DNA of 64,000 nucleotides from assembly GCA_945877595.1 (NCBI GenBank), contig CAMDVN010000005.1, positions 1-64,000 on the forward strand, written 5' to 3'. Within the stretch, counting starts at the first letter, position 1; every line of letters begins with the position of its first letter. The position numbers were made by a program, and so were the translations under genes. Shown piece by piece: positions 49,101 to 57,790 of the stretch. The DNA is from Cyanobium sp. NIES-981 (GTDB lineage Bacteria; Cyanobacteriota; Cyanobacteriia; PCC-6307; Cyanobiaceae). The notes beneath the pieces were generated by a model. It was not told the DNA's origin and made no database searches. It worked only from the letters and a program-made list of their open reading frames with translations.

Positions 49101-50395
49101 TGGACGGCGGCATGGTTTTATCACCTGCTGCGTGGCTCCTGCGTCAGGCCCGGGATTCGGAGGGTCAGGTGTTGTTGGCGCTTGGCTCAATTGGGGTGTT
49201 GACCATCAGCTGGGTGCTGTTTTGGCCCGTGCCCACCGAGGTGGTGGGTCGTGGTGTGTTCATCGAACCCAACCGCGCCCGGGTGATTGATTCGCGCGCC
49301 GAGGGACAGATCAGTGCGATCCCTGTGCAGGTGGGCCAGGCGGTGCGTAGGGGCCAGACCCTGATCACCCTCTATTTGCCCACGCTCGACCAGCAGCTCC
49401 GTCGCGAAGAGCGCGATTTGCGTGAGCTGAGACTGATCAATGCCGATTTGAATCGGCGCGATGCTGGCAGGCTTCGCTCGGCCCTCAGAGTGCGTGAGAC
49501 GGCCCTCGCCAAGCTCGGTTCCGAGCGCCGCCGTCTGGTGAGTTTGCGTCGCCTCTACGACCAGAAGTCGGCTGATTTTCTGCTGTTAGCCCGCCAAGAG
49601 GTGGTGGCCCCCCTGGCTGAGCCCGTGGTGTCGACGCAGGATCGAGCCACCCAGCTGGCCGTGGCGATTGACAACGTTTTGATCCGCGAGAAGGAGGCCA
49701 TGGATGTCTTCGAGACGGTGAAACTCGAGATCGACACCGAGCAGCAGCGCCGCCGGTATCGGATTGACGAGCTCAACCGCAGCCTCAAGGTGACCCGGGC
49801 GCGCCTGGCCTACGACGGCACCCTGCTGGCCGATCGCGATGGCACGGTGCTCGACCTGCAGGTGGTGCGGGGCCAAACGGTGAAGCCCGGCCAGCGCCTT
49901 GGCACCCTCGGCGGCCAGCCCGGCGACGGGCTCAAGGCCATCGCCTATTTCGATCCGGCCAATGCCCGGCGCCTCCGCACGGGCCTCGCCGTGGAGGTGG
50001 TGCCCGATTGGAATGAGCGGGCTCGCTTTGGTGGAGTCAAGGGCCGGGTGCGACACGTGAGCCTGCTTCCCGCCACCCGCGAAGACGTGGACACCACCAT
50101 GGGCAATCCCCAGCTGGCCGAAGCCCTGGTGAGGGAGGGACCCGTGATGCGGACCGAGATCAGCCTCGAGGCCGGTGCTCCCAGTTTTGACGGCTACCGC
50201 TGGACGCTGTCCAGGGGAAGTGCCGTGTTTCCGATTCGCGAAGGCCTCACCCTCCAGGCTCACAGCTACGTGGAATGGCGTGCACCGATCAGTTATCTGT
50301 TGCCGGTGCTGCGCGATCTCACCGGGAGCTATCGACGGCTGGGTCAGCAGGGACAGGATCGCCCCGCCCTACGACAACCAACGGCGGTGCCATGA
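49100..50395 (+). CDS. HlyD-like periplasmic adaptor/membrane fusion protein
   Basis: N-term TM, GRGVFIEPNRARVIDSRAEGQISAIPVQVGQAVRRGQTLITLYLP, long coiled coil, GTVLDLQVVRGQTVKPGQRLG lipoyl half. Confidence 0.85.
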   Translation: MDGGMVLSPAAWLLRQARDSEGQVLLALGSIGVLTISWVLFWPVPTEVVGRGVFIEPNRARVIDSRAEGQISAIPVQVGQAVRRGQTLITLYLPTLDQQLRREERDLRELRLINADLNRRDAGRLRSALRVRETALAKLGSERRRLVSLRRLYDQKSADFLLLARQEVVAPLAEPVVSTQDRATQLAVAIDNVLIREKEAMDVFETVKLEIDTEQQRRRYRIDELNRSLKVTRARLAYDGTLLADRDGTVLDLQVVRGQTVKPGQRLGTLGGQPGDGLKAIAYFDPANARRLRTGLAVEVVPDWNERARFGGVKGRVRHVSLLPATREDVDTTMGNPQLAEALVREGPVMRTEISLEAGAPSFDGYRWTLSRGSAVFPIREGLTLQAHSYVEWRAPISYLLPVLRDLTGSYRRLGQQGQDRPALRQPTAVP

Positions 50396-50646
50396 GGTTG
50401 AACGATCTGCCGGGCCTGATTCAACCTCCTCTGCGGCGTGAGTTCCCCTGGCTTGTTCTTCAGGTCTGTTTGCTGGTGGTGCTCCTGCATGCCAACGCCC
50501 CGGAGGTCTGGTTCTGGTTTGCTGCCCTGCTGGTGCTGCTGCTCTGGCGCAGCTTGACCTGGCGAGCCAGGCGCCAGCAGGCCCTCAATCAGGGCACCAG
50601 TGAAAGCGGCAGCGAGAGGGGCAGTGAGACTGGCGCTTCGGGTTGA
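50392..50646 (+). CDS. Small TM protein (84 aa) with Ser/Gly-rich tail
   Basis: MRLNDLPGLIQPPLRREFPWLVLQVCLLVVLLHANAPEVWFWFAALLVLLLWRSLTWRARRQQALNQGTSESGSERGSETGASG; overlaps the HlyD stop by ATGA. Confidence 0.65.
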   Translation: MRLNDLPGLIQPPLRREFPWLVLQVCLLVVLLHANAPEVWFWFAALLVLLLWRSLTWRARRQQALNQGTSESGSERGSETGASG

Positions 50647-52340
50647 CTTGGTACGGGCAGCAATTCGCGGAGGAGTTGCGCATAGCTCACATTGGCGAGG
50701 GTGATGGAGGCCGCCACTCCCTCGAGGGCCCCGGTGAGCTGGCGGACCGTGCTGCTTAGATCGGTGTAATCCGCTAGGCCCAATTGGTAGCGAGCCCGCA
50801 CATCGCGAAACGCTTCTCGGGCTGCTGCGTAGGAGGCCCTTGAGGCCACGATTTGGCCAAGGGCCGAGCTGTGTTCAAAAAAAGCGGTCTCCATGGTTTG
50901 GCGTACATGGTTGCGCTCGCGCGCAAGGGTCTGCTCGGTGCGGGCAGCGGCGGCTCGATTGGCCTCCACAGCACCTCCTGTGACACCGGCATCAAAGAGT
51001 TTCCAGCGCAACTCAAGGCCGGCGGCCCAGTCGCTGCTGGTGCTGCCGAGCTGCGGAATGTTGGAGCTGGCGCAACAGCCCTGCAGATCAATCACCGGTT
51101 TGGTGGAGACGGCTTCCCCATAGCCAGCTTGGGCAAACATCCGCAGGGATGGCAACAGTTCTGCAGCCCTTCGGTTGGCCTGCTGCACCAGGGCCTCCCG
51201 GGTCGCCTGCAGGCTGAGCAGCCGCGGGTTGTTGCGGAAGCCTTGGATCAGGGTCTGCTGCAGGGTGAGGGGCCATGGGGGTTGGAGTTCCACCGCTTCG
51301 CTGGCCTGCAGGGTGGTGCCGTAGGGCACGTTGACCAGGTTGCTGAGTTGGCGTTGCTGGCTGAGCTCCAGGGCATCGGCCTGCTCCAGGCGGTATCGGC
51401 TGAGCTGCAGATCCGCCTCGGCGCGGAGCAGATCGAGCCGTGGCACGAGGCCGGAGCGCTTGAGGGCGGCCACCTCGTCGCGAACCACCGTGTCGGAATC
51501 CAGCACCACCTGGCGCACCCGACGCAGCTGCTGGGCGAGTTGCAGGTTGTAGTACACCAGGCTCACATCGAGCTGGAGTTGGCGCAGGCGGTTGGCATAG
51601 CGCTGACCGGCGGCGTTGAGCTCTTGCTTGGCCTCGGCAAGGCCGGCATTGCGGCCGATATTGATCAGCTCCCAGCCCATCTCCAGGCCGGCGGCGCCGA
51701 GGCCCAGGTTGGTCTGGATGCGGTTGCGTCCTCCCGGTTGCACCAAGAAGGGCGAGTTGGCTGGATAGATGCCGATGTTGTCGGTCCAGACGGCGTTGGT
51801 GTTGAGCTGTTGGCTGAATCCACCCCGAAGCCGTACCGACAACTCGGGCCAGAGCCGACCGCGCATCGATCGCAGCCAGCCCCGCTGCTCCATCACATCG
51901 GAGCGGGCAGCGGCCAGGTCGGGATCATTCTGAACGGCCAGGTTGAGCGCGTCGACCAGGGAGATCGGCAGCACGGCCACAATGTCGACCTCCCCGGGGG
52001 CTGTGGGCCAGCTGCCAGCCGGTGGAGCGGGCAACTGGGCAGACTTCACCCTTGGCAGGTTGGGTTGGGCCGTTTGGCTGCTGCCAGCGGGTTTGGGTAG
52101 GCCCTGGTCAAGGCGGATGATGTCGCGCTCGAGGGCCCTGAGGCTGCGCAGCAGGGCTGCCGATGGCGGCGGCAGGGGATTGGCCAGCGCGGCGCTAGGC
52201 ATCACCGAGTCGGTCAGCACCAGGCTTTGCAGCACCAGGCTTTGCAGTACCAAGCCCTGCAGCAACCAGCCAGTGAAGAGCGGTCTCCGCATCGCCCAGC
52301 CCGGCAGGCGCCCGGTGGTGCGCTCACTGGTGTTGGTCAT
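50589..52340 (-). CDS. TolC-family outer membrane efflux protein
   Basis: SLVDALNLAVQNDPDLAAARSDVMEQRGWLRSMRGRLWPELSVRLRGGFSQQ...RYQLGLADYTDLSSTVRQLTGA. Confidence 0.9.
   Translation of the reverse strand: MTNTSERTTGRLPGWAMRRPLFTGWLLQGLVLQSLVLQSLVLTDSVMPSAALANPLPPPSAALLRSLRALERDIIRLDQGLPKPAGSSQTAQPNLPRVKSAQLPAPPAGSWPTAPGEVDIVAVLPISLVDALNLAVQNDPDLAAARSDVMEQRGWLRSMRGRLWPELSVRLRGGFSQQLNTNAVWTDNIGIYPANSPFLVQPGGRNRIQTNLGLGAAGLEMGWELINIGRNAGLAEAKQELNAAGQRYANRLRQLQLDVSLVYYNLQLAQQLRRVRQVVLDSDTVVRDEVAALKRSGLVPRLDLLRAEADLQLSRYRLEQADALELSQQRQLSNLVNVPYGTTLQASEAVELQPPWPLTLQQTLIQGFRNNPRLLSLQATREALVQQANRRAAELLPSLRMFAQAGYGEAVSTKPVIDLQGCCASSNIPQLGSTSSDWAAGLELRWKLFDAGVTGGAVEANRAAAARTEQTLARERNHVRQTMETAFFEHSSALGQIVASRASYAAAREAFRDVRARYQLGLADYTDLSSTVRQLTGALEGVAASITLANVSYAQLLRELLPVPSQPEAPVSLPLSLPLSLVP
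50593..50640. repeat. 12-bp tandem repeat read on both strands
   Basis: GAAAGCGGCAGC/GAGAGGGGCAGT/GAGACTGGCGCT; encodes SGSERGSETG (+) and PVSLPLSLPLSL (-). Confidence 0.85.
52216..52260. repeat. 15-bp tandem repeat x3 in the TolC signal region (LVLQS)n
   Basis: AGCACCAGGCTTTGC x2 then AGTACCAAGCCCTGC. Confidence 0.93.
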
Positions 52341-52527
52341 TCTTGGCGTCATGCAGGGCGACGCTGGTGCGGGCGAGACAACCGATCGAAAAGCAGATCG
52401 CGCCGCTGCCAAACAATCCCCAGTGCCAGGGCACGATCGAATCGCGCGCTTTGATGATGACCATCAGCACCATGGCTGCGGCGATCCAGGGGAGCACGAT
52501 CACCGTGTGCACGTGGCGGCTGGCCAT
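52324..52527 (-). CDS. Small 2-TM protein, paralogue 1 (67 aa)
   Basis: PWIAAAMVLMVIIKARDSIVPWHWGLFGSGAICFSIGC. Confidence 0.7.
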   Translation of the reverse strand: MASRHVHTVIVLPWIAAAMVLMVIIKARDSIVPWHWGLFGSGAICFSIGCLARTSVALHDAKNDQHQ

Positions 52528-52567
52528 TGAATCGGTCGTCGCGTTCTATCGAGATTGGCATGACCAG

Positions 52568-52615
52568 TTGCGATCACGTTTGCGATCGGGTGTGCGATCG
52601 GGTTTGCGATCGGCC
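52568..52615. repeat. 12-bp tandem repeat x4 TTGCGATCGGGT
   Basis: 52568-52579, 52580-52591, 52592-52603, 52604-52615. Confidence 0.92.
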
Positions 52616-52626
52616 CGCTGAGGGTC

Positions 52627-52872
52627 TCAGCGTCCTGAAACCTGCTGCATCAAGACACGTTCTTGCTCGCGCATCCGGCTGAAGCGGGCGAGCTCCCAGG
52701 TCACCTTGCAGACGCAGCCGATCGAGAAACAGATCGCCCCACTGCCCACCAGTCCCCAGCCATGGCCGTGCGGGCTGAATTGTTCGTCGATCAGCAAGCG
52801 GATGGCCATCACCATCACCAGACACGCCGCCATCCAGGGCCCATAGACCCAGACCAGAACACCACGTGGCAT
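52627..52872 (-). CDS. Small 2-TM protein, paralogue 2 (81 aa)
   Basis: PWMAACLVMVMAIRLLIDEQFSPHGHGWGLVGSGAICFSIGC. Confidence 0.72.
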   Translation of the reverse strand: MPRGVLVWVYGPWMAACLVMVMAIRLLIDEQFSPHGHGWGLVGSGAICFSIGCVCKVTWELARFSRMREQERVLMQQVSGR

Positions 52873-53512
52873 GTCAGCGGTCGCACATTCGCCCCAGCTT
52901 GTCTCGGAGTGGGCTGATTTGGATTGGGTTGACGAGATCTGGTTGGGGTCGCTGATGGGTCCTGGATGGGTCCTTGATGGGTTGTCGATGGATCGGTGTG
53001 TCATCGAGACCCTGTCACTCGGCTCCGCCTGGCACGATCAGCTGCCGTTGGTGGGTTTGGATGGGGCCTTGGCGTCCCCCCTTCTGGCCCCCCAGCTTCA
53101 GGACCTCAGCAGCCTGCTGCAGGGGGGGGGCTTGATCAGTGCGGTGTTTCTGGCGGCCCTCATTGAGGACCTGGTCCATCTGCTGCCTGCACCCAGCGCC
53201 CAGGCTCCTGATCCCCTGCAGCTGTGGTGTGGTGAAGCGGTGATCTGGCAGGGGCAGCGCTTGGCCTTGTCCAGCCCCCGGCTCGATGGCGGTTCAGGTG
53301 AGGCTCATGTCCATCTCTCTCGTGAGCCTATTAGCCAACCTTATGGACGCACCGCCTCAGATCGTAGCTATTGCTACTACCCACAAAGATTGAGGCCGCA
53401 TCATCCCAGCTTTAGGGGTATGTATCAAGTTTTTCTGGACCAAATGCTAAAGTATTTCACTGATTCACAGAGCTACCAATCCTCCCAGCCTCTATCCAAT
53501 GAAATTCCATAA
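52871..53512 (+). CDS. Hypothetical protein
   Basis: 213-aa ORF divergent from the 52872 gene; no family recognised; 5' part contains an 11-bp repeat. Confidence 0.4.
   Translation: MSAVAHSPQLVSEWADLDWVDEIWLGSLMGPGWVLDGLSMDRCVIETLSLGSAWHDQLPLVGLDGALASPLLAPQLQDLSSLLQGGGLISAVFLAALIEDLVHLLPAPSAQAPDPLQLWCGEAVIWQGQRLALSSPRLDGGSGEAHVHLSREPISQPYGRTASDRSYCYYPQRLRPHHPSFRGMYQVFLDQMLKYFTDSQSYQSSQPLSNEIP
52954..52997. repeat. 11-bp tandem repeat (GATGGGTCCTG/GATGGGTCCTT/GATGGGTTGTC/GATGGATCGGT)
   Basis: Exact 11-bp phase. Confidence 0.88.
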
Positions 53513-53954
53513 AGCAGCGACCGCAGCAGCATTAATGCTGGCATTGACAGGCTGCAATGGATCAGAAACCAGCTCATCCGATCCGGCTCCTCAGGCAGAC
53601 GAGACTATCTCAATCGGAACTGCTTGCATCGAGATAGCCCCTCTCATCAAGAAATTTACTGATGTAGCCGGCACGGCAGCCGCTAACAATGTAAGCCCAG
53701 ACGACCCTGACACACTAAATGAACTTAAATCTATCCTGGATGAAATTGATGGCATTGGTGCGAAGATAGAAACAGAAGAAGGAGTGGCTGTAATGCAGGA
53801 GCTCACCAATGGCTTTGACCAGGCTATCGAAGCGTTTCAGAAGGAGGGGGTGTGGAAACTTGACGAAACCCCCTCGGCTAACGTAGCTAAAAAGAGTTTG
53901 CAGGCGATGGACGACTATATGGCTGCATGCGGATTTTCTTCTGGTGAGAATTGA
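53499..53954 (+). CDS. Lipoprotein, hypothetical
   Basis: MKFHKAATAAALMLALTGCNGSETSSSD: signal peptide plus LTGC lipobox. Confidence 0.75.
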   Translation: MKFHKAATAAALMLALTGCNGSETSSSDPAPQADETISIGTACIEIAPLIKKFTDVAGTAAANNVSPDDPDTLNELKSILDEIDGIGAKIETEEGVAVMQELTNGFDQAIEAFQKEGVWKLDETPSANVAKKSLQAMDDYMAACGFSSGEN

Positions 53955-54237
53955 TTTCGCGTGACATTGATCCGCGGAGCTCAATTGGGCTTTTGGGCAC
54001 GAGGGATAATAGCCTGAACGACTGTTTGCGGCGAGCAACTTTCTGGGTTATCCAGGCTCTCCCTAACCCTGGAGTAACCCTTCATCCAGGGTGTCTGAAT
54101 GGCAGTCGAGGAGTGACAACTTCCCTGAACGTCATCGGACGAAGAAGGATTGGGAGATGGACCGGGCCTATGCGCTAACGACGGTTCGAGGTACCCTGGA
54201 ATATAGTAATATTAAAAGATAAATTGCAACTCAATAC

Positions 54238-55032
54238 TTGAGAGCACTCCTTACTCTTCTGCCAAGGCTGACAAAACGACGAATCAGAATTTTCTTGCGC
54301 ATTTTGATTGCAAGATGGCGCTGGTATCCAATCTCTCCAGGTCGACAGCTTTTGTCTGATTTGGAAGCAGCCAAGCAATTAAAGACCAAATATATCTGGC
54401 ATAAATCAATTACGCCAATCCCTGACAGAGGTGATGAGCGTACACGCGCAAGCAGGATTCATAATCTTAAAAAGGGAATCAGCTCAGTAAATAACTACTT
54501 GATAGTGCCTAATCAGGCATTCAGCTTGGCCAGCTTGATTGGCGAGCCAACAGTCGGTAAAGGATATCGCGAGGGACCAGCCTTCGTAGGCGGAGTGGTA
54601 AGTAATGATATTGGCGGAGGACTGTGTCTAATCGCTACAGGTCTTTTCCAGCTTTTTCTCTATAGTGGTTGCAAGATTGTTGAACGTCATAGCCATAGCA
54701 TTGATGCATATGGGGATGAGCGTTTTTACACGCTTGGAGAGGATGCCGCAATTAGCTATGCCCTCAAGGATCTAGTCGTCAAGAACATATTTAGCGTGCC
54801 TCTTCTTTTGCAGGTTAAAATATCGGATGGCATGCTTGAATGTTGCCTATATGGAAATGAAAAAAATCCACTAGCCGTGCGTGTGGAATCTATTGTACTT
54901 GATAAAGTCAATCCAGGCTCGCATCAGAAGTGCGCAGGGTGGACTGTATGTACCATGCGCTTTGTTAGGAGACTTAACTCCTCAAAGTGGTTTAATGACT
55001 ACACCACTTTTAGCAGCTACGCGCCTTCCTAG
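54238..55032 (+). CDS. VanW-family-like protein
   Basis: RIHNLKKGISSVNNYLIVPNQAFSLASLIGEPTVGKGYREGPAF...GGGLCLIATGLFQLFLYSGCKIVERHSHSIDAYG. Confidence 0.75.
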   Translation: MRALLTLLPRLTKRRIRIFLRILIARWRWYPISPGRQLLSDLEAAKQLKTKYIWHKSITPIPDRGDERTRASRIHNLKKGISSVNNYLIVPNQAFSLASLIGEPTVGKGYREGPAFVGGVVSNDIGGGLCLIATGLFQLFLYSGCKIVERHSHSIDAYGDERFYTLGEDAAISYALKDLVVKNIFSVPLLLQVKISDGMLECCLYGNEKNPLAVRVESIVLDKVNPGSHQKCAGWTVCTMRFVRRLNSSKWFNDYTTFSSYAPS

Positions 55033-55073
55033 CTTTGCCCTGCGATACGCCTTTCTGGCTTTGCCCTGCGATG
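55022..55073. repeat. 26-bp tandem duplication including the VanW-like stop codon
   Basis: CGCCTTCCTAGCTTTGCCCTGCGATA / CGCCTTTCTGGCTTTGCCCTGCGATG. Confidence 0.9.
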
Positions 55074-55319
55074 TACAGCGGGTTGCTTATCTCCTCCCGT
55101 TTCATATTTAGATTGTTGGCCATAGCGATTGAAACAGGGCTCTTGCGAGGTTGCCTTCAAATTAGATATCTGCAACTATTTTGGTCTTGCTCGCAATTTG
55201 TCCGCGGCTGCGCATGAGTTCAAGCGTGGAAGCTCTTCATTAATCGTGATAGATATTGGTAATTTAGAGCGGTAACTTGAAGATGTTTGACAAGTTGCCG
55301 ATGCTTGGCCAGGTGTTCA

Positions 55320-55620
55320 TCTTCGCAATTTCCCTAAAGTGACCTGCTATCCACACAACGTTTCACCAGCATGCAACCGATCAGGGCGAGGTTAACCAGC
55401 CCGGAGGGATGGGCGAAGAAGGATTTGTGGAGTGCAGGGAACGTTTTGGTGGCTATGAGTTGGCAGCGCAAAGAGAGTGGAATAAACTGTATGGATGAAT
55501 GCATGGATGAAATCATCATGCAGCGCAGCCATAAGGTTTTTTGTCCGTGGAGTCACCGCTTTGATTCCCTCCCCCTGCGACATGCCCTGGTTTTGCCAAA
55601 GACGTAAGCTGTTTATGCGG
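55320..55620. pseudogene. Possible decayed coding or mobile-element remnant
   Basis: Only short broken ORFs on both strands (e.g. 55334..55519 minus) in an AT-rich island; family not identified. Confidence 0.25.
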
Positions 55621-56081
55621 CAAATGGACGAATGGGATAAGCCTGCTTATTGTTTACCCGACAAGACTGGAACTAGCTTTGATTTTCTCAAAGATATAAC
55701 ACCCTACAGATTCAGGGCTAAAGCAGGCTGGAACTTATATCGCATTGGAGAAAGAAATGATAACTTTCAGAAAAGGGTATGCGCCATCGAGCTAAGAAAT
55801 GGCTCACCATCCGTTTGCCTCTTGCCTCTTGCCTCTTGCCGCTTTGCCAGCAGCCAGCAGGCAGCTGATGAGCTCGGAGGAGGCGAACTTATCAGGCCGG
55901 GCAAAGAAGAATGGGGGGAGAAATTGGAAGAGTGTGGTGGTTGTGGCAGTGGCTTGGGGGATGGTGGCTCCTGAAACTTGATGCGCAATGCATTGGCTTT
56001 GCCAAGAAATGCAACGAAGCCCAGGAAAAGCCCCTTGTATTAATTGTATGCTAGTGCGGATTATTCCTTCAGTTTGCCAAG

Positions 56082-56459
56082 ATGAAAAAGTTCAGATTTC
56101 TAGCCTGGGCTGGGGCAATCTTTAACTTCTTAGTGTGTTACAACGCTGCACAAGCTCTCGTTAAGGGTTCGTGGTTTCCAGACATTGTGACATTGGCAAT
56201 ATGTGGCGCAGGTATGGTTTTATGCATTGCATTAATCCAAAAGAAGGCTTGGGCGTTGCCTAAAGCGCGCCTTCAATTGTTGATCTATCCAGCGTGGGCC
56301 GTCTTGGGGAATGTTGCCGCCTATGCGATGAATCCCCAGCCCTCTAATCCCGTGCTGATTATCGTATTCATGTCGATACCGATCGCCCTTTATTTAATTG
56401 TATGGAAAATATGGGGCTCTGAAAATGCAGAAAAATATGCCGATGTACAAGCCAGCTAG
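56082..56459 (+). CDS. Membrane hypothetical protein (125 aa)
   Basis: MKKFRFLAWAGAIFNFLVCYNAAQALVKGSW..., four TM segments. Confidence 0.65.
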   Translation: MKKFRFLAWAGAIFNFLVCYNAAQALVKGSWFPDIVTLAICGAGMVLCIALIQKKAWALPKARLQLLIYPAWAVLGNVAAYAMNPQPSNPVLIIVFMSIPIALYLIVWKIWGSENAEKYADVQAS

Positions 56460-56500
56460 AGTTCCCCATCTGACTATTTTAACTCCTGGTAGGTGTATCT

Positions 56501-56528
56501 AGCTGCTCATCGATAGCTGCTCATCGAT
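56501..56528. repeat. 14-bp tandem duplication AGCTGCTCATCGAT x2
   Basis: 56501-56514, 56515-56528. Confidence 0.95.
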
Positions 56529-56644
56529 ACAACGCAGCGGCTAAGGCCTCCATCGGCTTGCCGCTGGACCTTTCGCACCATGGCGTTGGCCACGTCGATG
56601 CGTCGCTGTTGGGCAGCGGTTCAGGGCCTCGCTGCCGTTGTTGG

Positions 56645-57790
56645 TCAGCCCCTTGGCCCTGATTCAGCCTCGGCAGGCAGGGCCAAGCATCTCAACACCC
56701 GGCTAATCACCTCATCGCGGAAGCGATCCGAAAAGGGGCCGTGCAGGCCGTTGTGCTTCATTCCCGCGATCAGCTCGCGGTGCACTTGGCCCCGGCTACG
56801 GGCCCGGTTCCAATTGGAGAGCGGCAGTAGTGGCGAACGGCCCGGGTAGGCGACTTGTCCGAAGGCTGCCACCGGATCCCGGCTGCCGATCACCGTGGAG
56901 ATCCTTTGGACGGAATGGAGCAACTGGTTGCCACCGAAAACCCCACAGAAGGTGATCACGCCCACTGGGCAGCGGCACAGCCGGCGCAGGTACTCGGCCA
57001 TGCCCAGGGCCATTTCGGCGCCGCCGCTATAGCCCAGCAAGACCACGTTGTGCTCTGGACCGGGGGTAAAGCCCAGCTCGCTGAGGCTTAGACACACCTT
57101 GAGGGCCAACTCATAGTTGAGGATCGGCCCGTAGCGCCGATCGGAGGAGATCCCGACCTTGATCACGTTGTTGGCCTGAACCAGAAACGCACTCAAGAAG
57201 GCCATCCACCGATTGGGATGGTGTTCATGGATGGCAAACAGCCGTCTCCAGAACCAACTGCTGCCGTTGTCATCGGCGAGACGGGCCGGTGTGACGGTGT
57301 AGGCGTGCAGACCTTTGAGTAACACCGTGTTTGGGGGAAGCCTGGCGTCCAATGCATTGAGAAACAGTGAGACCCGTGGTGGGTGGTCCCGCTCACTTTG
57401 GTGAATGCCGTCGAGATACACCAGGTAACAGCGCCCGGATTGGCTGGCTGGCTTGTCGCCACTGAGAGGGTTGTTGCCATTGACAGCGGCAAACACATCA
57501 CCCGGCAGCGGCAGGCCCGTCAGCCACCCATTCCAAAAGGCGTACTGACTCACCACCGAATAGATCCCGACCGTGGGGATCAACACGGCCACCAGCCACA
57601 CCGTGATGCGCAGCAACTCGCCCAGTTCTGCTGGAGCCATGGACCCCAGCAGGCTGGGTCCGGCATGGAACACCATCACCAGGATCGCCAGGCTGCCGAG
57701 CAGTAACAGCCAGGTGATGGCCCGGTAGAGACGTCGCAACAGCGCCAACTGGTGCCGGATGGCGGGATGGCGCGCTTGGTCTGGGGTCAT
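56645..57790 (-). CDS. Membrane-anchored alpha/beta hydrolase-like protein
   Basis: Two N-terminal TM segments; VVLLGYSGGAEMALGMAEYL nucleophile-elbow-like motif. Confidence 0.65.
   Translation of the reverse strand: MTPDQARHPAIRHQLALLRRLYRAITWLLLLGSLAILVMVFHAGPSLLGSMAPAELGELLRITVWLVAVLIPTVGIYSVVSQYAFWNGWLTGLPLPGDVFAAVNGNNPLSGDKPASQSGRCYLVYLDGIHQSERDHPPRVSLFLNALDARLPPNTVLLKGLHAYTVTPARLADDNGSSWFWRRLFAIHEHHPNRWMAFLSAFLVQANNVIKVGISSDRRYGPILNYELALKVCLSLSELGFTPGPEHNVVLLGYSGGAEMALGMAEYLRRLCRCPVGVITFCGVFGGNQLLHSVQRISTVIGSRDPVAAFGQVAYPGRSPLLPLSNWNRARSRGQVHRELIAGMKHNGLHGPFSDRFRDEVISRVLRCLALPAEAESGPRG

Noticed and set aside
52871-53512. Confident assignment of a 213-aa protein
   Set aside because: No recognisable domain, repeat-rich 5' end and rare-codon AT-rich 3' end; retained only as a low-confidence CDS.
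55320-55620. Transposase remnant
   Set aside because: Short broken frames only; I could not assign an IS family or find inverted repeats, so only a low-confidence pseudogene call is given.
55815-55850. CCTCTTGCCTCTTGCCTCTTGCC as a functional array
   Set aside because: Nine-bp simple repeat of a kind common in cyanobacterial intergenic sequence; little specific support.
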